The translations under genes and the position numbers were made by a program. DNA of 64,000 nt from an uncultured Clostridium sp. (GTDB taxonomy: Bacteria > Bacillota > Clostridia > Clostridiales > Clostridiaceae): the NCBI RefSeq assembly GCF_937920395.1, contig NZ_CALEVF010000035.1, positions 1 to 64,000 of the forward strand. Reading direction: 5' to 3'. Below the pieces are notes generated by a model that did no database searches, was not told the origin of the DNA, and worked only from the letters and a program-made list of their open reading frames with translations. Within the stretch, counting starts at the first letter, position 1; each line of letters begins with the position of its first letter. This document shows, piece by piece, positions 37,226-46,244 of the stretch.

Positions 37226-38062
37226 ATGGATATTATAGTAGCTTTATGGTTTAGAAATATTAAAATTTTCGCTCGGAATCGTGTTCAGCTTGTTTTCACG
37301 ATTATCATGCCATTCTTCTTTTTATATGTGTTTAGTGCGATATTTAAAAATGATACTATTCAAAACCCAGTAAATTATATGCTGGCAGGAATTGTAATAA
37401 CCACTGTATTTCAAACGTCACTTACTATCGCCACTAGTACAATTGAAGATATTGTTTCGGGATTTATGAAGGAAGTGTTAGTAAGTCCGGTTAAGAGAAT
37501 TCAGATTGCTGCAGGTCAGCTATTATCAGCAGCGACAATAGCAACTATGCAGGGAATCATTATTTTATTTATTGGTTATTTTATAGGCCTTAAATTTACG
37601 TCATTTATAACACCATTTGAGGTAATTGCTGTGATGATTGTGGTTGGTCTTGTTTTTTCGGGGTTAGGGTTGTTTTTAGCTACATTGGTTAAGGATTCAC
37701 AAACATTTCAAATTGTGGTAACTGCTATTACAATGCCACTCACGTTTCTTTGTGGTGCATATATTCCACTTTCACTGTTACCAAAAGTATTGCAATATGT
37801 TGCATATTTTAATCCAATGACATATACAACAGCGTTTTTTAGAACTATTATACTGGAAAAGACTAATTTAACAACGAATCAATTGATAGCAGAGCAACTT
37901 GCTTTTAAAATAGGGAATTTTGTAATTACACCAATTATCAGCATGGTGATCGTACTCATTTTTGGAATGATATTTTTACTATTATCAACTTTTGTTTTCT
38001 CAAAGGTGGATTTTTCAAAAATTAATCGCTCAAAAAGTAAAGAGGCTGATATATTTAGTTAG
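37226..38062 (+). CDS. ABC-2 type permease (DrrB-like)
   Basis: A 278-residue membrane protein with six helices: residues about 20-40, 50-68, 100-125, 130-155, 165-185 and 232-258. The conserved region SGFMKEVLVSPVKRIQIAAGQLLSA and the CGAYIPLSLLPKVLQYVAYFNPMTY segment are typical of DrrB/NodJ-type permeases. It begins 7 bases after the ATPase gene with GTGAGG as ribosome binding site and is followed directly by a strong terminator. Confidence 0.88.
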   Translation: MDIIVALWFRNIKIFARNRVQLVFTIIMPFFFLYVFSAIFKNDTIQNPVNYMLAGIVITTVFQTSLTIATSTIEDIVSGFMKEVLVSPVKRIQIAAGQLLSAATIATMQGIIILFIGYFIGLKFTSFITPFEVIAVMIVVGLVFSGLGLFLATLVKDSQTFQIVVTAITMPLTFLCGAYIPLSLLPKVLQYVAYFNPMTYTTAFFRTIILEKTNLTTNQLIAEQLAFKIGNFVITPIISMVIVLIFGMIFLLLSTFVFSKVDFSKINRSKSKEADIFS

Positions 38063-38066
38063 AGTT

Positions 38067-38117
38067 AGAAAAAATAGAGTTATAGGATATGTGTTTATCC
38101 TATAACTCTATTTTTCT
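38067..38117 (+). terminator. Bidirectional terminator between exporter and brnQ
   Basis: Inverted repeat of about 22 bp, core ATAGAGTTATAGGATA / TATCCTATAACTCTAT with a 6-base loop, A-rich on the left and T-rich on the right. It lies between convergent genes. Confidence 0.88.
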
Positions 38118-38161
38118 AATAAATACTAATAATTAATAAATAAGTTACAATATATCATCCC

Positions 38162-39469
38162 TTAGGCTATTGAAGTAGCTTCATCTTCAGTTATATTGTC
38201 TTGTTTTGGTTTTATTGATATGCTAGAAATTACAAAAGCTAGTAAAGTAGGAATAAGCCATGAAAATCCAGCATTAGCTAGAGGAATAAATTTAATGAAT
38301 CCAATGCTACCAGCATATACACCATTTATAGTATCTAAAATACTTATAATAAGGGTTGTGTATATAGTTATAGCAACAACTTTATTACTTTTTACTTTAT
38401 CACCAAGTAATGTAATAACTATTAGAACAATTACAATTGGATATAAAATTTGTAAAACAGGACCAGCAAATATAACTATGCTATCAACGTTATTCGTAGC
38501 TATTAATCCACTTACTACAGCCATAATAATAGCAGTGGTTTTGTAAGATAATTTATTTCTTGAAAGCTTAGTAAAAAATTCAGCTCCGCTTGCAAGTAGG
38601 CCAATAGCGGTTGTTAGGCATGCAAGTGCAACACATAAACTAAGAATGACTGAACCGATACTTCCAAGATCTAACTTGACAATTTGCGTAACTAAATCGG
38701 TTCTTGCAATGCTTTTGGTAAACAAAGTACTTGACTGCGTTCCAAGATACATAAGCCCACCATATACAAAGGCTAAACCAGTTACGGCCACTAGTGCTGA
38801 TTTTATTGTCATCTTCATTATATCTTTTGCATTTTTATAACCTTTTGCTTTAACAGATGAAATAATTATTCCCGCAAATATAACAGAAGCCATAACATCC
38901 ATGGTTTGATAACCTTCTATTAAAGCTTTTGAAAATCCGTTTTTGTAAGATGTGTTTACAATTGGACCAATAGGATCTATTATTCCTTTAAATATAATTA
39001 TAGCGAGCATTAATAAAAGTGCTGGTGTAAGTATTTTACCAATATTATCAATTATTGAAGAAGGTTTAAGTACAAATGCAAGCACTACTAAAAAATAAAA
39101 TATAACTATTATATTTTGTGATACAGATGGAAACAAAGGATGTATTCCAAGTTCGAAAGTTGTTGCAGCAGTTCTTGGAATTGCTAGTAATGGACCAATA
39201 ACAAGAATTAACGCCACACTTGTTATTACAGCAAATTTTTCACCTACTCTATTTGCCATTTTATCGTAAGTACCATTAATCTTAGCACAAGCAATTATTC
39301 CAATTAGTGGAAGACCGACCCCAGTAATTAGGAAGCCTATAATAGATGTAAAATATGCACTTCCTGCTGCTTTCCCAAGAAATGGTGGGAAAATTAGGTT
39401 GCCAGCACCGAAAAACATTGCGAATAGTGCAAAACCTATAATTAGGGAATGTTTTGTTGAATTCTTCAT
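38162..39469 (-). CDS. brnQ: Branched-chain amino acid transporter (LIVCS family)
   Basis: A 435-residue minus-strand membrane protein with about twelve helices. The N-terminus SLIIGFALFAMFFGAGNLIFPPFLG is diagnostic of the BrnQ family, as is VIGPLLAIPRTAATTFELGI. It imports leucine, isoleucine and valine with Na+ or H+. The start is ATG 39469 behind a perfect AGGAGG. The 440-base leader upstream contains an AATAATATGAA / TTCATATTATT hairpin (39538-39568) that could influence expression; no T-box was found in it. Confidence 0.92.
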   Translation of the reverse strand: MKNSTKHSLIIGFALFAMFFGAGNLIFPPFLGKAAGSAYFTSIIGFLITGVGLPLIGIIACAKINGTYDKMANRVGEKFAVITSVALILVIGPLLAIPRTAATTFELGIHPLFPSVSQNIIVIFYFLVVLAFVLKPSSIIDNIGKILTPALLLMLAIIIFKGIIDPIGPIVNTSYKNGFSKALIEGYQTMDVMASVIFAGIIISSVKAKGYKNAKDIMKMTIKSALVAVTGLAFVYGGLMYLGTQSSTLFTKSIARTDLVTQIVKLDLGSIGSVILSLCVALACLTTAIGLLASGAEFFTKLSRNKLSYKTTAIIMAVVSGLIATNNVDSIVIFAGPVLQILYPIVIVLIVITLLGDKVKSNKVVAITIYTTLIISILDTINGVYAGSIGFIKFIPLANAGFSWLIPTLLAFVISSISIKPKQDNITEDEATSIA

Positions 39470-39910
39470 TATGTATACCTCCTGATTAATTTATTTATGT
39501 CATTTAAAACTAACGTTGTTTGAAAAAGTTATTAATGAATAATATGAAAATTAAAATCTTCATATTATTTGCTATTTACAAAAAAATAGGTAATGATTGG
39601 GAATACATTAATTATCAATGTGAGAGGCTTCTTTAGCTAACTTAAATTTAATATAATATATAGTATACCACAAATATATAATGAAGTTTGAAGATGAAGC
39701 AATATTCATATTTGTTAATAATTTGAATTAAAAGAATTTTCAATTGGACAAGATTTATGATGTGATTAAAAATTATTTTATCATATTAATATCGCTATGT
39801 GCATTATTAAGTTTGACACGAGTATGTATCTGCTTTATAATTTAATGAAGATAAATAATAAACTATGTTATTGGTAAAAATAGTAAAAGAATAAGGGAGA
39901 GAAGAATAAA
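39470..39910. other. 440-bp divergent intergenic region
   Basis: It contains, on the brnQ side, an 11-bp inverted repeat AATAATATGAA / TTCATATTATT (39538-39548, 39558-39568) in the brnQ leader. No T-box motif, ORF or other conserved RNA was recognised. The right half is AT-rich and must carry the promoter of the Thr-rich membrane protein gene. Confidence 0.5.
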
Positions 39911-39913
39911 TTG

Positions 39914-41050
39914 ATGAATATTATTAAAACGGCAATTTTGACTATATTAATATCATTTGCATCAGGATTATTGCTTGATTATTATAAGAATTTAGGATCT
40001 AGAATATTATGCAATATACGAAAAGGTAAACCTACCAAAACGGATAGTGAAGAAAATTGTGGGTATGTTGTTACGGTTAAGAACCCCTCAAATAGAACAA
40101 TTCATGAGTTAACTATAAATATAGGATCAAAAACTAAGTTAAGGAGTAAAAATGCTAAAATTACAAGAGGGTTAAAATTTGATTCCACAGTAAATGATAG
40201 CACTCTAGAGGTTTACATTCCATTTATTGGTAAGGGCGATGAGTTTTCAGTTACAGTATATTTAGAAGACCAAGATAATAAGCCTGTGATTGTAATTAAA
40301 TCACCAGAAAACTTTAAGGAAATATACTCTGGAGAAGAAAATGGAATTCTAGCATTATTGTTTAATATACCAACAAATATAAAACACCTAATACTTAAGA
40401 AAACGAAAAAAGCTCAAGAGGTACCTCCTGTTGATAAAGAGGATTTTACAGCAGTCATGAGTAAGGTAACAGATGATAAACAAACAATAAATAAAAATAA
40501 TAGAGAAGTGTTTCCTGAAAATAAGAAACTTAGAATGAAAAAAAAGAAACTAGTAATTATTTTAGCAATTATTTTAGTTATGATCGTTGGAGTTTCTGGC
40601 GAAGTTTATTCTAAGATGAACTCTAAAAACGAAACTACACCTACTGTGAAAACAGTTGCTCCCAAACAGTCCACTGGTACAAATAGTTCAACAGAGAAAT
40701 CAACTGGAAATACCAGTACTAAAAAGTCAACGAAAACCGATAGTACAAAGGTAACAACACCTGATAAAACAACAAAAGAATCAGGCACACCAACAACGAA
40801 AACAACAACACCAACAACACCATCAACAACACCAACACCAGAAACACCAACAACCAAAACACCAACAACACCGAAGGCAGGGGCGACAGATGGAACGAAA
40901 GCAACTACACCAACGAAAGATTCAGGATCTACAACAACACCACCGACTGGTTCAGATACAACTACACCAGCGAAAGATTCAGGGACTACAACTACGCCTC
41001 CAGCTACAACTACAACTACACCTACGACTAAAACAACAACAGGTAATTAA
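39914..41050 (+). CDS. Membrane protein with Thr/Pro-rich tail, unknown function
   Basis: A 378-residue protein in four parts: an N-terminal helix (residues 4-22), an Ig-like beta domain of about 100 residues with VVTVKNPSNRTIHELTINIG, a second helix near 203-222 (LVIILAIILVMIVGVSG) preceded by KKKK, and a 150-residue tail of Thr, Pro, Ser and Lys with near-repeats such as KDSGTTTTPP and TTTPTTP. With both helices crossing the membrane, the beta domain would be cytoplasmic and the tail outside, a likely wall-spanning or glycosylated stalk; there is no LPXTG. ATG 39914 is chosen; TTG 39911 is possible. The family is not recognised. Confidence 0.7.
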   Translation: MNIIKTAILTILISFASGLLLDYYKNLGSRILCNIRKGKPTKTDSEENCGYVVTVKNPSNRTIHELTINIGSKTKLRSKNAKITRGLKFDSTVNDSTLEVYIPFIGKGDEFSVTVYLEDQDNKPVIVIKSPENFKEIYSGEENGILALLFNIPTNIKHLILKKTKKAQEVPPVDKEDFTAVMSKVTDDKQTINKNNREVFPENKKLRMKKKKLVIILAIILVMIVGVSGEVYSKMNSKNETTPTVKTVAPKQSTGTNSSTEKSTGNTSTKKSTKTDSTKVTTPDKTTKESGTPTTKTTTPTTPSTTPTPETPTTKTPTTPKAGATDGTKATTPTKDSGSTTTPPTGSDTTTPAKDSGTTTTPPATTTTTPTTKTTTGN

Positions 41051-41123
41051 TTTATCAGTAACACTTTTAAAATATATCCAATTATACTCAATATAAATAA
41101 AGTAAAAGTTTAAGACTTAAGAC

Positions 41124-41171
41124 TATGTTTCTCTTTAAGTAAACAGATTATAAAGAGAAACATATTTTTTT
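41124..41171 (+). terminator. Terminator after Thr/Pro-rich protein gene
   Basis: Perfect 14-bp inverted repeat TATGTTTCTCTTTA / TAAAGAGAAACATA (41124-41137, 41151-41164) followed by a run of seven T. Confidence 0.88.
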
Positions 41172-41282
41172 ATCTAAAGATTAATAATACAATAAGTCGA
41201 AAATTTGTTATTATAGGTAAATATACTTAAATTATGTTGAATAATGTAAAAAATAAGTGTAAAATCATAATTAAGTAAATAT

Positions 41283-41375
41283 TGATAATAGCATACTTGC
41301 TGAAAAGTGAGGGCGCAAAGCTATGGGTCTAAAGAAAATTATTTTTCCATGATCGCCAGGTTTCCAAAATATAGT
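41283..41375 (+). promoter_or_regulatory. c-di-GMP-I (GEMM) riboswitch
   Basis: The sequence follows the clostridial c-di-GMP-I pattern in order: AATAGCATAC (5' binding strand), a GAAA-type tetraloop region (TGAAAA), GTGAGGGCGCAAAGCTATGG with the invariant GCGCAAAGC, GGTCTAA, a variable A/T-rich stem, and the 3' ATGATCGCCAGGTTTCC matching the consensus ATGAxAGCCAGGTTACC. The final T in place of A (GGTTTCC) is a small deviation. A terminator hairpin starts 36 bases downstream and the flavoenzyme gene 158 bases downstream, so c-di-GMP very likely controls read-through into the downstream genes. Whether the switch is ON or OFF is not decided here. Confidence 0.9.
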
Positions 41376-41410
41376 TATAAAAATTAATTTATATATATGT
41401 TTGTATTTTG

Positions 41411-41436
41411 GTGTCTTAAATAAAAAGGCACTTTTT
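41411..41436 (+). terminator. Riboswitch-controlled terminator
   Basis: GTGTC / GGCAC stem (one G·T pair) with an 11-base loop, followed by TTTTTTATTTTTT. It lies between the c-di-GMP aptamer and the coding sequence and is the likely expression platform. Confidence 0.7.
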
Positions 41437-41532
41437 TATTTTTTGAAAAACATAGTATTAATGTTGACGTATATACTATTTGGATAAAGTTATTAGAAAT
41501 TTTCTTATATTTTAAAAGGGAAGTGTATAAAA

Positions 41533-43491
41533 ATGAATAACAGTTTTAATAAAATTTTAGAGCCTTTTTATATTGGTGGAGTTAAGATACGTAATAGAAT
41601 TGCAATGGCACCAATGACAACTCTTTATGCAGGTCATGATGGACAAGTAACACAGCAATTGGTGGAGTACTATGCTGCAAGAGCGAGAGGTGGAACAGGA
41701 ATGGTAACCGTTGAAGGAGCTTATGTAAATGAAACTGGTCTTCAAATTCCTGCATCTATTAATATTTGCGATGACAAATTTATTTCTGGACTATCTAGAG
41801 TAGCAGATGAGATAAAGGATAATGGTGCGGTAGCTGTACTACAACTTATTCATTCTGGAATTCAAGCCTGGGTAGAACAGTCGGTGGGACCTAGTGAAAT
41901 AGGGAGAATTGATGGTAAACCAATATCTACAGAGAGTACACCAAGGGCACTTACTGCAAAAGAAACAGCACAGTTTGTGAATGATTTTGCGCAGGCAGCA
42001 AGAAGAGCTAAAATGGCAGGCTTTGATATGGTACAAGTCCATGGAACACATGGATATTTAATTATGCAATTTTTGTCGCCTAAAACTAATAAAAGAATTG
42101 ACAACTATGGTGAAAACAGGGACTTGTTTGCATTAGAAATTGTAAGAGCAATAAAAGAAAAATGTGGGAATAGTTACCCTGTAGTTTTTAGATTATGTGC
42201 AGATGAGTCATTAGGAGATTCTAATGTAAAAGGTGGAATAACAATAGACGATGCTAAACTTACGGCTAAAGCTTTAGAAGCTGCTGGAGTAGATGCTTTT
42301 GAAGTAACCGGTGGATCAGATGATGTAATTGATCTTTATGTACCGTCGGCATATGTGCTAGATGGAAGGGAAGGTATATTTAAACAATATGCAAAAGAAA
42401 TAAAGAAAGTAGTAAATGTGCCAGTTATAACTGGAGGTGGAGTAAATACGCCTGAAGTCGTAGAGGCTATAATTGAAGACGGCGGCGCTGATGCAGTATT
42501 TATTGGGAGACAGCTTATAGCTGATCCTGAGTGGGTGAATAAAGTTTCAGATAGTAAACCAGAAGATATTAGACCATGTGTAAAGTGTGTTGAATGTGGG
42601 GGTAGAATCGTATTTATGAAAGATATGAGATGCTCCATTAACCCACTTAGTGGTAGAGAGTGGAAATACTTAAATGAGAAAGAGATACCATATGCAAGAG
42701 ATAAAAAGAAAGTAATTGTAATAGGCGCTGGGCCAGCAGGACTAGAAGCAGCAAGAACCGCAGCGCTAAGGGGTCATGATGTTACAATTGTTGAAAAAAG
42801 CAATCAATTAGGAGGTACAATAAATGTTGCTGCGGTTCCAAGTTTTAAAGGCAAATTTGGGGAGCTTATGGGTTGGTATTTAAAACAATTAGGTGATTTA
42901 AAAATAAATATTATATTAGATAAAAAAGCTGATATAGAATTGATAAAAGAAATTAATGCTGATGTTGTAATTGTTACAACAGGGTCAGAAGAAGTAATAC
43001 CTGATATAACTGGTATTGAGAATTCAGTGTTATCAACAGATGTATTATTGAAAAAAGTGGCAGTAGGAAAAAGAGTAATTGTTATTGGTGGTGGATTTGT
43101 TGGTACAGAGGTAGCACTTTATTTAGCAAAACAGCATAAAGAAGTAATTGTATTTGAAGCGTCTGCAAATCCTGGCTTTGAAGTGTCTAGGGTAGCACTT
43201 TTAAGAAAAGGCGGATTATTTCAAAAGTATGGCGTTAAATATAATTTAAACACACCTGTAATTGATATATATGAAGATAAAGTATTAACTATCGGGAATT
43301 TAGGAAAAAAGATTTATACCGAGGCAAATACAATTGTTAATGCTGTGGGAAGAAAATCTGTTGTGGATGAGAAAATAACAGAATATTTAAAAGCAGAAGG
43401 AATAAAATATTTTATTCTAGGAGATGCAAAAAAAGTAGGAAAAGTGACAAATGCATTGCATGAGGCTTTTCAGGCGGCTATGTCAATATAA
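41533..43491 (+). CDS. FMN/FAD/4Fe-4S oxidoreductase of the 2-enoate reductase family
   Basis: A 652-residue enzyme of the Old Yellow Enzyme-like iron-sulfur group. The FMN TIM barrel occupies residues 1-345 ([43 protein letters not shown]). The cluster-binding cysteines follow in [13 protein letters not shown] and DMRCSINP near 347-370. The pyridine-nucleotide domain starts with [20 protein letters not shown] near 395, and a second Rossmann motif is [18 protein letters not shown] near 515. Members reduce activated C=C bonds of 2-enoates, bile acids or xenobiotics, or demethylate amines. The c-di-GMP riboswitch upstream and chemotaxis genes downstream are unusual company. The start is ATG 41533 with AAAGGGAAG upstream. 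Confidence 0.88.
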   Translation: MNNSFNKILEPFYIGGVKIRNRIAMAPMTTLYAGHDGQVTQQLVEYYAARARGGTGMVTVEGAYVNETGLQIPASINICDDKFISGLSRVADEIKDNGAVAVLQLIHSGIQAWVEQSVGPSEIGRIDGKPISTESTPRALTAKETAQFVNDFAQAARRAKMAGFDMVQVHGTHGYLIMQFLSPKTNKRIDNYGENRDLFALEIVRAIKEKCGNSYPVVFRLCADESLGDSNVKGGITIDDAKLTAKALEAAGVDAFEVTGGSDDVIDLYVPSAYVLDGREGIFKQYAKEIKKVVNVPVITGGGVNTPEVVEAIIEDGGADAVFIGRQLIADPEWVNKVSDSKPEDIRPCVKCVECGGRIVFMKDMRCSINPLSGREWKYLNEKEIPYARDKKKVIVIGAGPAGLEAARTAALRGHDVTIVEKSNQLGGTINVAAVPSFKGKFGELMGWYLKQLGDLKINIILDKKADIELIKEINADVVIVTTGSEEVIPDITGIENSVLSTDVLLKKVAVGKRVIVIGGGFVGTEVALYLAKQHKEVIVFEASANPGFEVSRVALLRKGGLFQKYGVKYNLNTPVIDIYEDKVLTIGNLGKKIYTEANTIVNAVGRKSVVDEKITEYLKAEGIKYFILGDAKKVGKVTNALHEAFQAAMSI

Positions 43492-43516
43492 TATATATAA
43501 AATAGGAGATGTTAGT

Positions 43517-44668
43517 ATTATTAAATTAGTAGAATTAGAAGGGTTTAAGTCAGGAGCGGAGTTTCAGGTTAATCAAGTACCAGGTGGAGCTATATATTTT
43601 GTAATGGAAGGGGAAACAATTACTTGGAAGTTAGCCTCAAATATTTTTGATATTAAAATGTTACAAATTGGATCGAAAATTTTAGAATCTAGTGCAGAGC
43701 GGCAGTGCATGAGGGCAAAGAAAACTATGACTTCCAATATACACAATAATAAATATGGAATTCATATAGCAGTTACAGCAACTCCAATAATAAATGAAAA
43801 TAATGAAATTATAGGTGCTGTTTCTATAGCAATTCCTATTGTACAGCCAGTTATAGCGAGCTTTTCACATTTTGCGCCTATTATGGTAGAAATGTTTCCA
43901 GAAGGAGTATTTTTATATATTTCAGATTTTGAAAAAGTCATAAGTAGGCAGCCATCAGAAAAATTTGATATGCCAAGTGTGAAAGTTGGAGACTTGCTGG
44001 GCGCAAATAGTACAGGCTTATTAGCGATGAAAACAAAAGAACTATCAATTCAAACAGATGATGGTAAGTTATTTGGATTTCCCATATTAGTAATGAGTTA
44101 TCCATTATTTGATAAAGATGATAATAATGTTGTTGTAGGATCTTTGGGGATTATAGTACCAAAATCAGCAGCTAAAAAAATACGGGATGCATCAAATGAT
44201 TTAAGTGAAGGTTTAATGTCAATATCTGCAGCGGTTCAGCAACTTACTGCAATGGCATCAGAAATTCATTCAAGTGAGTTAGAATTGAGTAGAGGGATAA
44301 ATAAGATTAATGCAATATCAGAAGAAATTGGTGAGATATCTATTTTTATTAAAGAGATATCTGGAAGAACAAATATATTAGGACTAAATGCTTCTATTGA
44401 AGCTGCAAGAGCAGGTGAAGTAGGTCGTGGGTTCACCATTGTAGCTAATGAAATACGAAGACTTTCAGAACAAACAAAAGGTACTGTGCCAAAGATAAAA
44501 GAGTTTACAGATAATATTAAAGTGGCAACTAATGAAACAATCAAGAAGTGCGACATAACACTGGCCTCTAGTCAAGAACAAGCTTCTGCAGCGCAAGAAA
44601 TTACAGCAAGTATAGAAGAGTTAACGGCTTTGTCACAAAGCTTAAATGAAATAGCTAAAGATTTATAG
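43517..44668 (+). CDS. Soluble methyl-accepting chemotaxis protein (probable ATT start)
   Basis: A cytoplasmic chemoreceptor-type protein of about 384 residues with no membrane helix. The N-terminal sensor contains [40 protein letters not shown] and a later [16 protein letters not shown] segment, and the signalling domain carries [20 protein letters not shown]. Every ATG/GTG/TTG start upstream in frame lies inside the preceding gene (43451). The ribosome binding site TAGGAG (43503-43508) instead points to ATT at 43517, giving (M)IKLVELEGF, which matches the beginning of related clostridial proteins as I recall them. Such soluble receptors pair with CheA/CheW and sense intracellular cues. It is 25 bases behind the flavoenzyme gene, so it shares its c-di-GMP-controlled transcript. 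Confidence 0.8.
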   Translation: MIKLVELEGFKSGAEFQVNQVPGGAIYFVMEGETITWKLASNIFDIKMLQIGSKILESSAERQCMRAKKTMTSNIHNNKYGIHIAVTATPIINENNEIIGAVSIAIPIVQPVIASFSHFAPIMVEMFPEGVFLYISDFEKVISRQPSEKFDMPSVKVGDLLGANSTGLLAMKTKELSIQTDDGKLFGFPILVMSYPLFDKDDNNVVVGSLGIIVPKSAAKKIRDASNDLSEGLMSISAAVQQLTAMASEIHSSELELSRGINKINAISEEIGEISIFIKEISGRTNILGLNASIEAARAGEVGRGFTIVANEIRRLSEQTKGTVPKIKEFTDNIKVATNETIKKCDITLASSQEQASAAQEITASIEELTALSQSLNEIAKDL

Positions 44669-44834
44669 TTAATAATTTATTCAGTGATTACCACTAAAAA
44701 ATTAGGTCTATATAATATTTTAATATATTCGATAACTATAATATACGAAAATTAATCATTATATGTGAAAAGAAATATTGGTATAAAACATAATGATTAT
44801 AGTTTTAGAAATAGTTAAAGGGGTAGATGTAATT

Positions 44835-45710
44835 ATGAAAGAGGTAAAAGTTTTAATTGTTGATGATTCACCTTTCCAAATAGCATTATTAACAGACGTA
44901 CTCACAGAAAGTGGATTTGAGGTAGTTGGTGAAGCAAAATCTTTAAAAGAAGTTATTGATGCAGTTACAAGAGTTAGACCAGATTTAGTAACAATGGATA
45001 TGACTCTTCCAGGAACAGATGGATTTGAATGTACGAGAGCCATCCATAAAATTGATAAAGATATCAAAGTTATAATTGTTAGTTCGATGATGGATGAAGA
45101 ACTTATAAGAAAAGCAAAAAAAACTCATGTGTGTGGGTATATTCAAAAACCAGTTGATTCAGAAGAATTATCTTTATTAATAAATAGAGTTATGGCAGAT
45201 GAAGAATTGTATTTAGAACTTGAGAAATTATATTCTGATGTATTTAAAGAGGCAATATTAAATATTTTTAATAAACTTACAAAGACGGTGCCAGAAATTA
45301 CAGATGAAAGTAATGATAATATTGCTATACATAGCGAAGGCATATCAATAGTTATGGGGATTACAGGTAAATATTCAGGTAGACTAATTTTGGATATGGC
45401 CTATAATACGGCTAAAAGCCTTGCAACGATATTATTAAAAAGAGATCCTAAAAACGATGAAGAGTTACTTAATGTTATGTCAGAAATAGCCAATATGTTT
45501 GCAGGAAATGCATGCTCAATGATAAATAAGAAAAACAAATTGTTTGGGCTAAGAGTTGCACCACCAACTATATTTCATGGTGAGTCAATAAATATATCAA
45601 AGGCTGAACTAGAGAATACATTTTCTGCTATTGTGAAATCTCAATTTGGAAATATGACAATAAACATAGGGTTTAATAGAGGTGAAGGTGAATGGATGTC
45701 AATTATATAA
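44835..45710 (+). CDS. Response regulator fused to CheX-type phosphatase domain
   Basis: A 291-residue two-domain protein. The receiver (residues 1-122) has DD at 10-11, phospho-acceptor D55 (LVTMDMTLPGTDGF) and Lys in QKPVDSEE. The C-terminal CheX/CheC-like domain (about 145-291) carries the ExxN pattern in MSEIANMFAGNA, the active-site pair with which CheX removes phosphate from CheY-P. The fusion may regulate its own receiver or another. ATG 44835 is preferred over 44793 because AAAGGGG lies at 44817-44823. The stop overlaps the next CheX-type gene by 19 bases. Confidence 0.85.
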   Translation: MKEVKVLIVDDSPFQIALLTDVLTESGFEVVGEAKSLKEVIDAVTRVRPDLVTMDMTLPGTDGFECTRAIHKIDKDIKVIIVSSMMDEELIRKAKKTHVCGYIQKPVDSEELSLLINRVMADEELYLELEKLYSDVFKEAILNIFNKLTKTVPEITDESNDNIAIHSEGISIVMGITGKYSGRLILDMAYNTAKSLATILLKRDPKNDEELLNVMSEIANMFAGNACSMINKKNKLFGLRVAPPTIFHGESINISKAELENTFSAIVKSQFGNMTINIGFNRGEGEWMSII

Positions 45711-46159
45711 ATCCAGTTTTAGAATCATTTAATATTATATTACCACAGCTGGGATTAAATGATATTAAAAAGAATGGAATTAGTGTAAAGGGTAAATATA
45801 TAAAAAGCAAAGGCGTTGTGATTATTATTGGAATCATTGGAGATGTTAAAGGCAATATCATTTATGGTATGAGTGTTGACACTGCAAAAAAAATTGCCTC
45901 AATAATGATGATGGGCACCCCTGTAGACATCTTTGATGAGTTACCACAAAGCGCTATCTCAGAACTTGTTAATATGTTAACAGCAAATGTTGTAATGAAT
46001 TTTTCAAAGGATAATATAAATATAGATATCTCTACACCAACACTTATTGAGGGTGATTTCACCGCAAGTAGTAACGCTGATAAAGTTCTATGCGTGGAAA
46101 TGAGTGTAGATGGTATGATTATTGAAGTAAATATTTCTTTAGAAAAGAATACTATATAA
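45692..46159 (+). CDS. CheX-type chemotaxis phosphatase
   Basis: A 155-residue single-domain protein homologous to the second half of the preceding fusion. It has SVKGKYIKSKGVVIIIGIIGDVKGNIIYGMS as the first beta-hairpin region and AISELVNMLTANVVMN as the catalytic helix; the usual Gly after ExxNxxx is Ala here. CheX acts as a dimer that dephosphorylates CheY-P in clostridial and Borrelia chemotaxis. Translation is coupled to the fusion gene by a 19-base overlap, with GGTGAAGGTG upstream of ATG 45692. A terminator follows, ending the unit. Confidence 0.82.
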   Translation: MDVNYINPVLESFNIILPQLGLNDIKKNGISVKGKYIKSKGVVIIIGIIGDVKGNIIYGMSVDTAKKIASIMMMGTPVDIFDELPQSAISELVNMLTANVVMNFSKDNINIDISTPTLIEGDFTASSNADKVLCVEMSVDGMIIEVNISLEKNTI

Positions 46160-46183
46160 AGGTATATTATTGTTATTTTTATT

Positions 46184-46231
46184 AAAAGCAAAAGAGAGTG
46201 AATTATATTAAATTCGCTCTCTTTTGCTTTT
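46184..46231 (+). terminator. Bidirectional terminator after CheX genes
   Basis: Inverted repeat of about 21 bp, core GCAAAAGAGAG / CTCTCTTTTGC, with AAAA and TTTT flanks, lying between convergent genes. Confidence 0.88.
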
Positions 46232-46244
46232 ATTGTTATATAAT

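Noticed and set aside
39470-39910. Possible T-box leader of brnQ
   Set aside because: No T-box sequence (AGGGTGG-type) appears on the minus strand; only a simple hairpin is present.
40606-40904. Long Val/Leu-rich minus-strand frames opposite the Thr/Pro tail
   Set aside because: They are the complement of ACA/CCA-rich repeats, without ribosome binding sites, and are shadows of the plus-strand gene.
40800-41040. Array-like repetition resembling CRISPR or tandem repeats
   Set aside because: The repetition comes from Thr/Pro codons in a coding sequence; there are no spacers and no cas genes.
43451-43453. ATG 43451 as start of the soluble chemoreceptor
   Set aside because: It lies inside the preceding gene, lacks a ribosome binding site, and would add residues not seen in this receptor type.
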